The position numbers and the translations under genes are program-made. A stretch of 14,714 bases of DNA from Lachnospiraceae bacterium UBA1201. Lineage in GTDB: Bacteria > Bacillota > Clostridia > Lachnospirales > Lachnospiraceae. The stretch lies in assembly GCA_002309675.1 (NCBI GenBank), contig DBXX01000017.1:975-15688 (forward strand), written 5' to 3'. The notes under the pieces were generated by a model. It made no database searches and was not told the DNA's origin. It saw nothing but the letters and a program-made list of their open reading frames with translations. Positions 13,530 through 14,714 of the stretch are shown here, one piece after another; the stretch's first letter is position 1, and every line of letters begins with the position of its first letter.

Positions 13530-14708
13530 GTGAAGCAGAGAGAGCCGTCTATACCCGGATACAGTCTGGTGATCGACGGAGAATACAAGAATACGCTGGA
13601 CATAGAGGGCTTCTCCCGGATGATGAAGGATCCCTCTTATTGCTATAAGTTTTATTGGCTGGAGGCACTGGTGAAACTGATCGCGGAGGGCCGCGAAGCG
13701 GTCACGTTCGACGACGTGATCAACGAGATGATCGTCAGTGCCTGGTACTCCGTCCGCGAGTTCCACATCCACCTAAGCGGCCTGCCCGCCGACGGCCAGG
13801 TAAAGGACGGCCTCGAGCGCGCCGTGCTCAAACTGACCGAGCTCAGTAACCTGGAAGCACATGCTTCGAGGGTCGAGATTCTAAATGCTATCCGCGAGCA
13901 TGAGAGCGAGTTAAAAGCAGCGAAGACGCAGCTTACGAACATGGTGCCGTACCGCGCTCTCGCCGGCTTCTTCCCAAAGGAGGGTCATATCCCCGACTGG
14001 GAGAGCGAACGCCGCATGGTCCGCTACATCGCAAGCATTGACCGAGAGCTCGTGTCCCTGCCGTACACCCTGGGTGAATCGAGCAAACTCAAAAAAGAAG
14101 TCATCTTCAACCCTATGTGGCAGAAAATGATCCAGGACAACACGGTCTCCATCTTAGGATGGATCCAGTATGAAAAAGTCAAATGGCTCCAGAACAACAA
14201 TCCCGAAGTCCCCGGCCTGGTCTACAAACTGGCGCCGATGGACGAAAAGATGCGCAAACTGGGCCACGTCCGCACGCTCTGGGAAGGCATCCTGGACATG
14301 CACGAAGTCCGCGACGTCTTCACCGGCCGCCCCGTGCTTCCGAAACAGTACGATGTCGACCACTTCATCCCGTGGTCCTTCGTGATGAACGACGAGCTCT
14401 GGAACCTCATGCCGATGGATTCGTCCCTGAACAGCTCGAAGAGCAACCTCCTTCCGCGCTGGGACCGTTTCTTCCTCCCGTTCGCGGAGAACCAATTCCT
14501 CCTGTACGAACTGGTGCATAACCATGAGAAGATCCACAAACTCTTCGAAAAATGCTACAAAGATAACTTGCACTCGATCTGGGCCGGCCAGGAGCTCTAT
14601 CGCTTCGGGAACACGAAAGAAACCTTCCTGAACATCCTGGAGAAAAACATGCGACCTGTTTACGACTCGGCGAAACGCCAGGGGTACGAAGTATGGGGGA
14701 GAGGATAG
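13530..14708 (+). CDS. HNH endonuclease domain protein with uncharacterised N-terminus
   Basis: This 392-residue protein carries a C-terminal HNH (beta-beta-alpha-metal) nuclease domain: VFTGRPVLPKQYDVDHFIPW, then LWNLMPMD and NSSKSNLLP. The catalytic residues would be H278 (after D277), N292 and N301, with K304. These spacings (14 and 9 residues) equal H840, N854 and N863 of SpCas9. The zinc-binding cysteines of many HNH proteins are absent. Residues ~1-260 are mostly helical by composition and match no family I recognise. The GTG start is chosen because GGGGTGAT, a good match to the 16S 3' end, lies 6 bp upstream and an in-frame TGA blocks any earlier start. It is divergent from the ATPase gene. 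It could act in defence, as a homing-type nuclease, or in DNA processing; there is no RuvC part and no CRISPR array here. Confidence 0.85.
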   Translation: MKQREPSIPGYSLVIDGEYKNTLDIEGFSRMMKDPSYCYKFYWLEALVKLIAEGREAVTFDDVINEMIVSAWYSVREFHIHLSGLPADGQVKDGLERAVLKLTELSNLEAHASRVEILNAIREHESELKAAKTQLTNMVPYRALAGFFPKEGHIPDWESERRMVRYIASIDRELVSLPYTLGESSKLKKEVIFNPMWQKMIQDNTVSILGWIQYEKVKWLQNNNPEVPGLVYKLAPMDEKMRKLGHVRTLWEGILDMHEVRDVFTGRPVLPKQYDVDHFIPWSFVMNDELWNLMPMDSSLNSSKSNLLPRWDRFFLPFAENQFLLYELVHNHEKIHKLFEKCYKDNLHSIWAGQELYRFGNTKETFLNILEKNMRPVYDSAKRQGYEVWGRG

Positions 14709-14714
14709 AGTAAT

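Noticed and set aside
13530..14708. HNH protein as a Cas9 or IscB fragment
   Set aside because: There is no RuvC motif, bridge helix or arginine-rich region in the first 260 residues and no CRISPR array or omega-RNA-like element nearby. The start and stop codons look natural for a complete gene.
12055..14708. Classical toxin-antitoxin or restriction-modification locus
   Set aside because: No small antitoxin, DNA-binding partner or methyltransferase is encoded beside the ATPase and HNH genes within the window.

Overview
The window looks like an accessory stretch of a chromosome from a Gram-positive anaerobe of the Bacillota (Clostridia, perhaps Lachnospiraceae-like). The inference rests on strong GGAGG-type ribosome binding sites, many TGn-extended -10 promoters, a base composition that is roughly balanced by eye, and the family mix: a 7TM GGDEF/EAL protein, a YafY-type WYL regulator, a COG1373 ATPase and an SplB-like radical SAM protein. 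There is no rRNA, tRNA, CRISPR array or recognisable transposase.

Layout. Positions 2-850 hold a LysR-type regulator cut by the left edge. Positions 851-1251 carry no gene but contain four tandem hairpin units with a 74/74/73-bp period, each built on a CCACCAAA arm and its complement and followed by a T tract. Positions 1252-4695 encode a large membrane cyclic-di-GMP protein (7TM, degenerate GGDEF, EAL, PAS-like, GAF-like, intact GGDEF). Positions 4696-5122 contain a 75-bp near-exact copy of the 3' end and terminator of the gene that lies further right, then a headless coding fragment. Positions 5123-6370 encode a NUDIX-HD fusion enzyme. A zinc-ribbon membrane protein (6642-7388) and an MBL-fold protein (7424-8269) follow.

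The next block mixes strands. A GNAT acetyltransferase (8215-8805, minus) overlaps the MBL gene tail to tail by 55 bp. A WYL regulator (8869-9777, minus) diverges from a MmcQ/YjbR-MGMT-like fusion (9945-10571). An SplB-like radical SAM protein (10755-11651) then overlaps a TfoX_N protein (11638-11955). Two copies of the palindrome ATGACA-N6-TGTCAT lie in front of the GNAT gene and in front of the radical SAM gene. They are a plausible shared operator, perhaps of the WYL protein, tying together a small nucleic-acid-repair-flavoured group.

At the right end an AAA ATPase with a PD-(D/E)XK-like C-terminus (12055-13293, minus) diverges from an HNH nuclease (13530-14708, plus). The HNH residues have the same spacing as in the SpCas9 HNH domain. 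The shared intergenic region has two 16-bp palindromes, 62 bp apart, bracketing the ATPase promoter. This nuclease/ATPase pair under a dedicated operator, and the tandem hairpin array at 908-1171, are the two best candidates for something undescribed.
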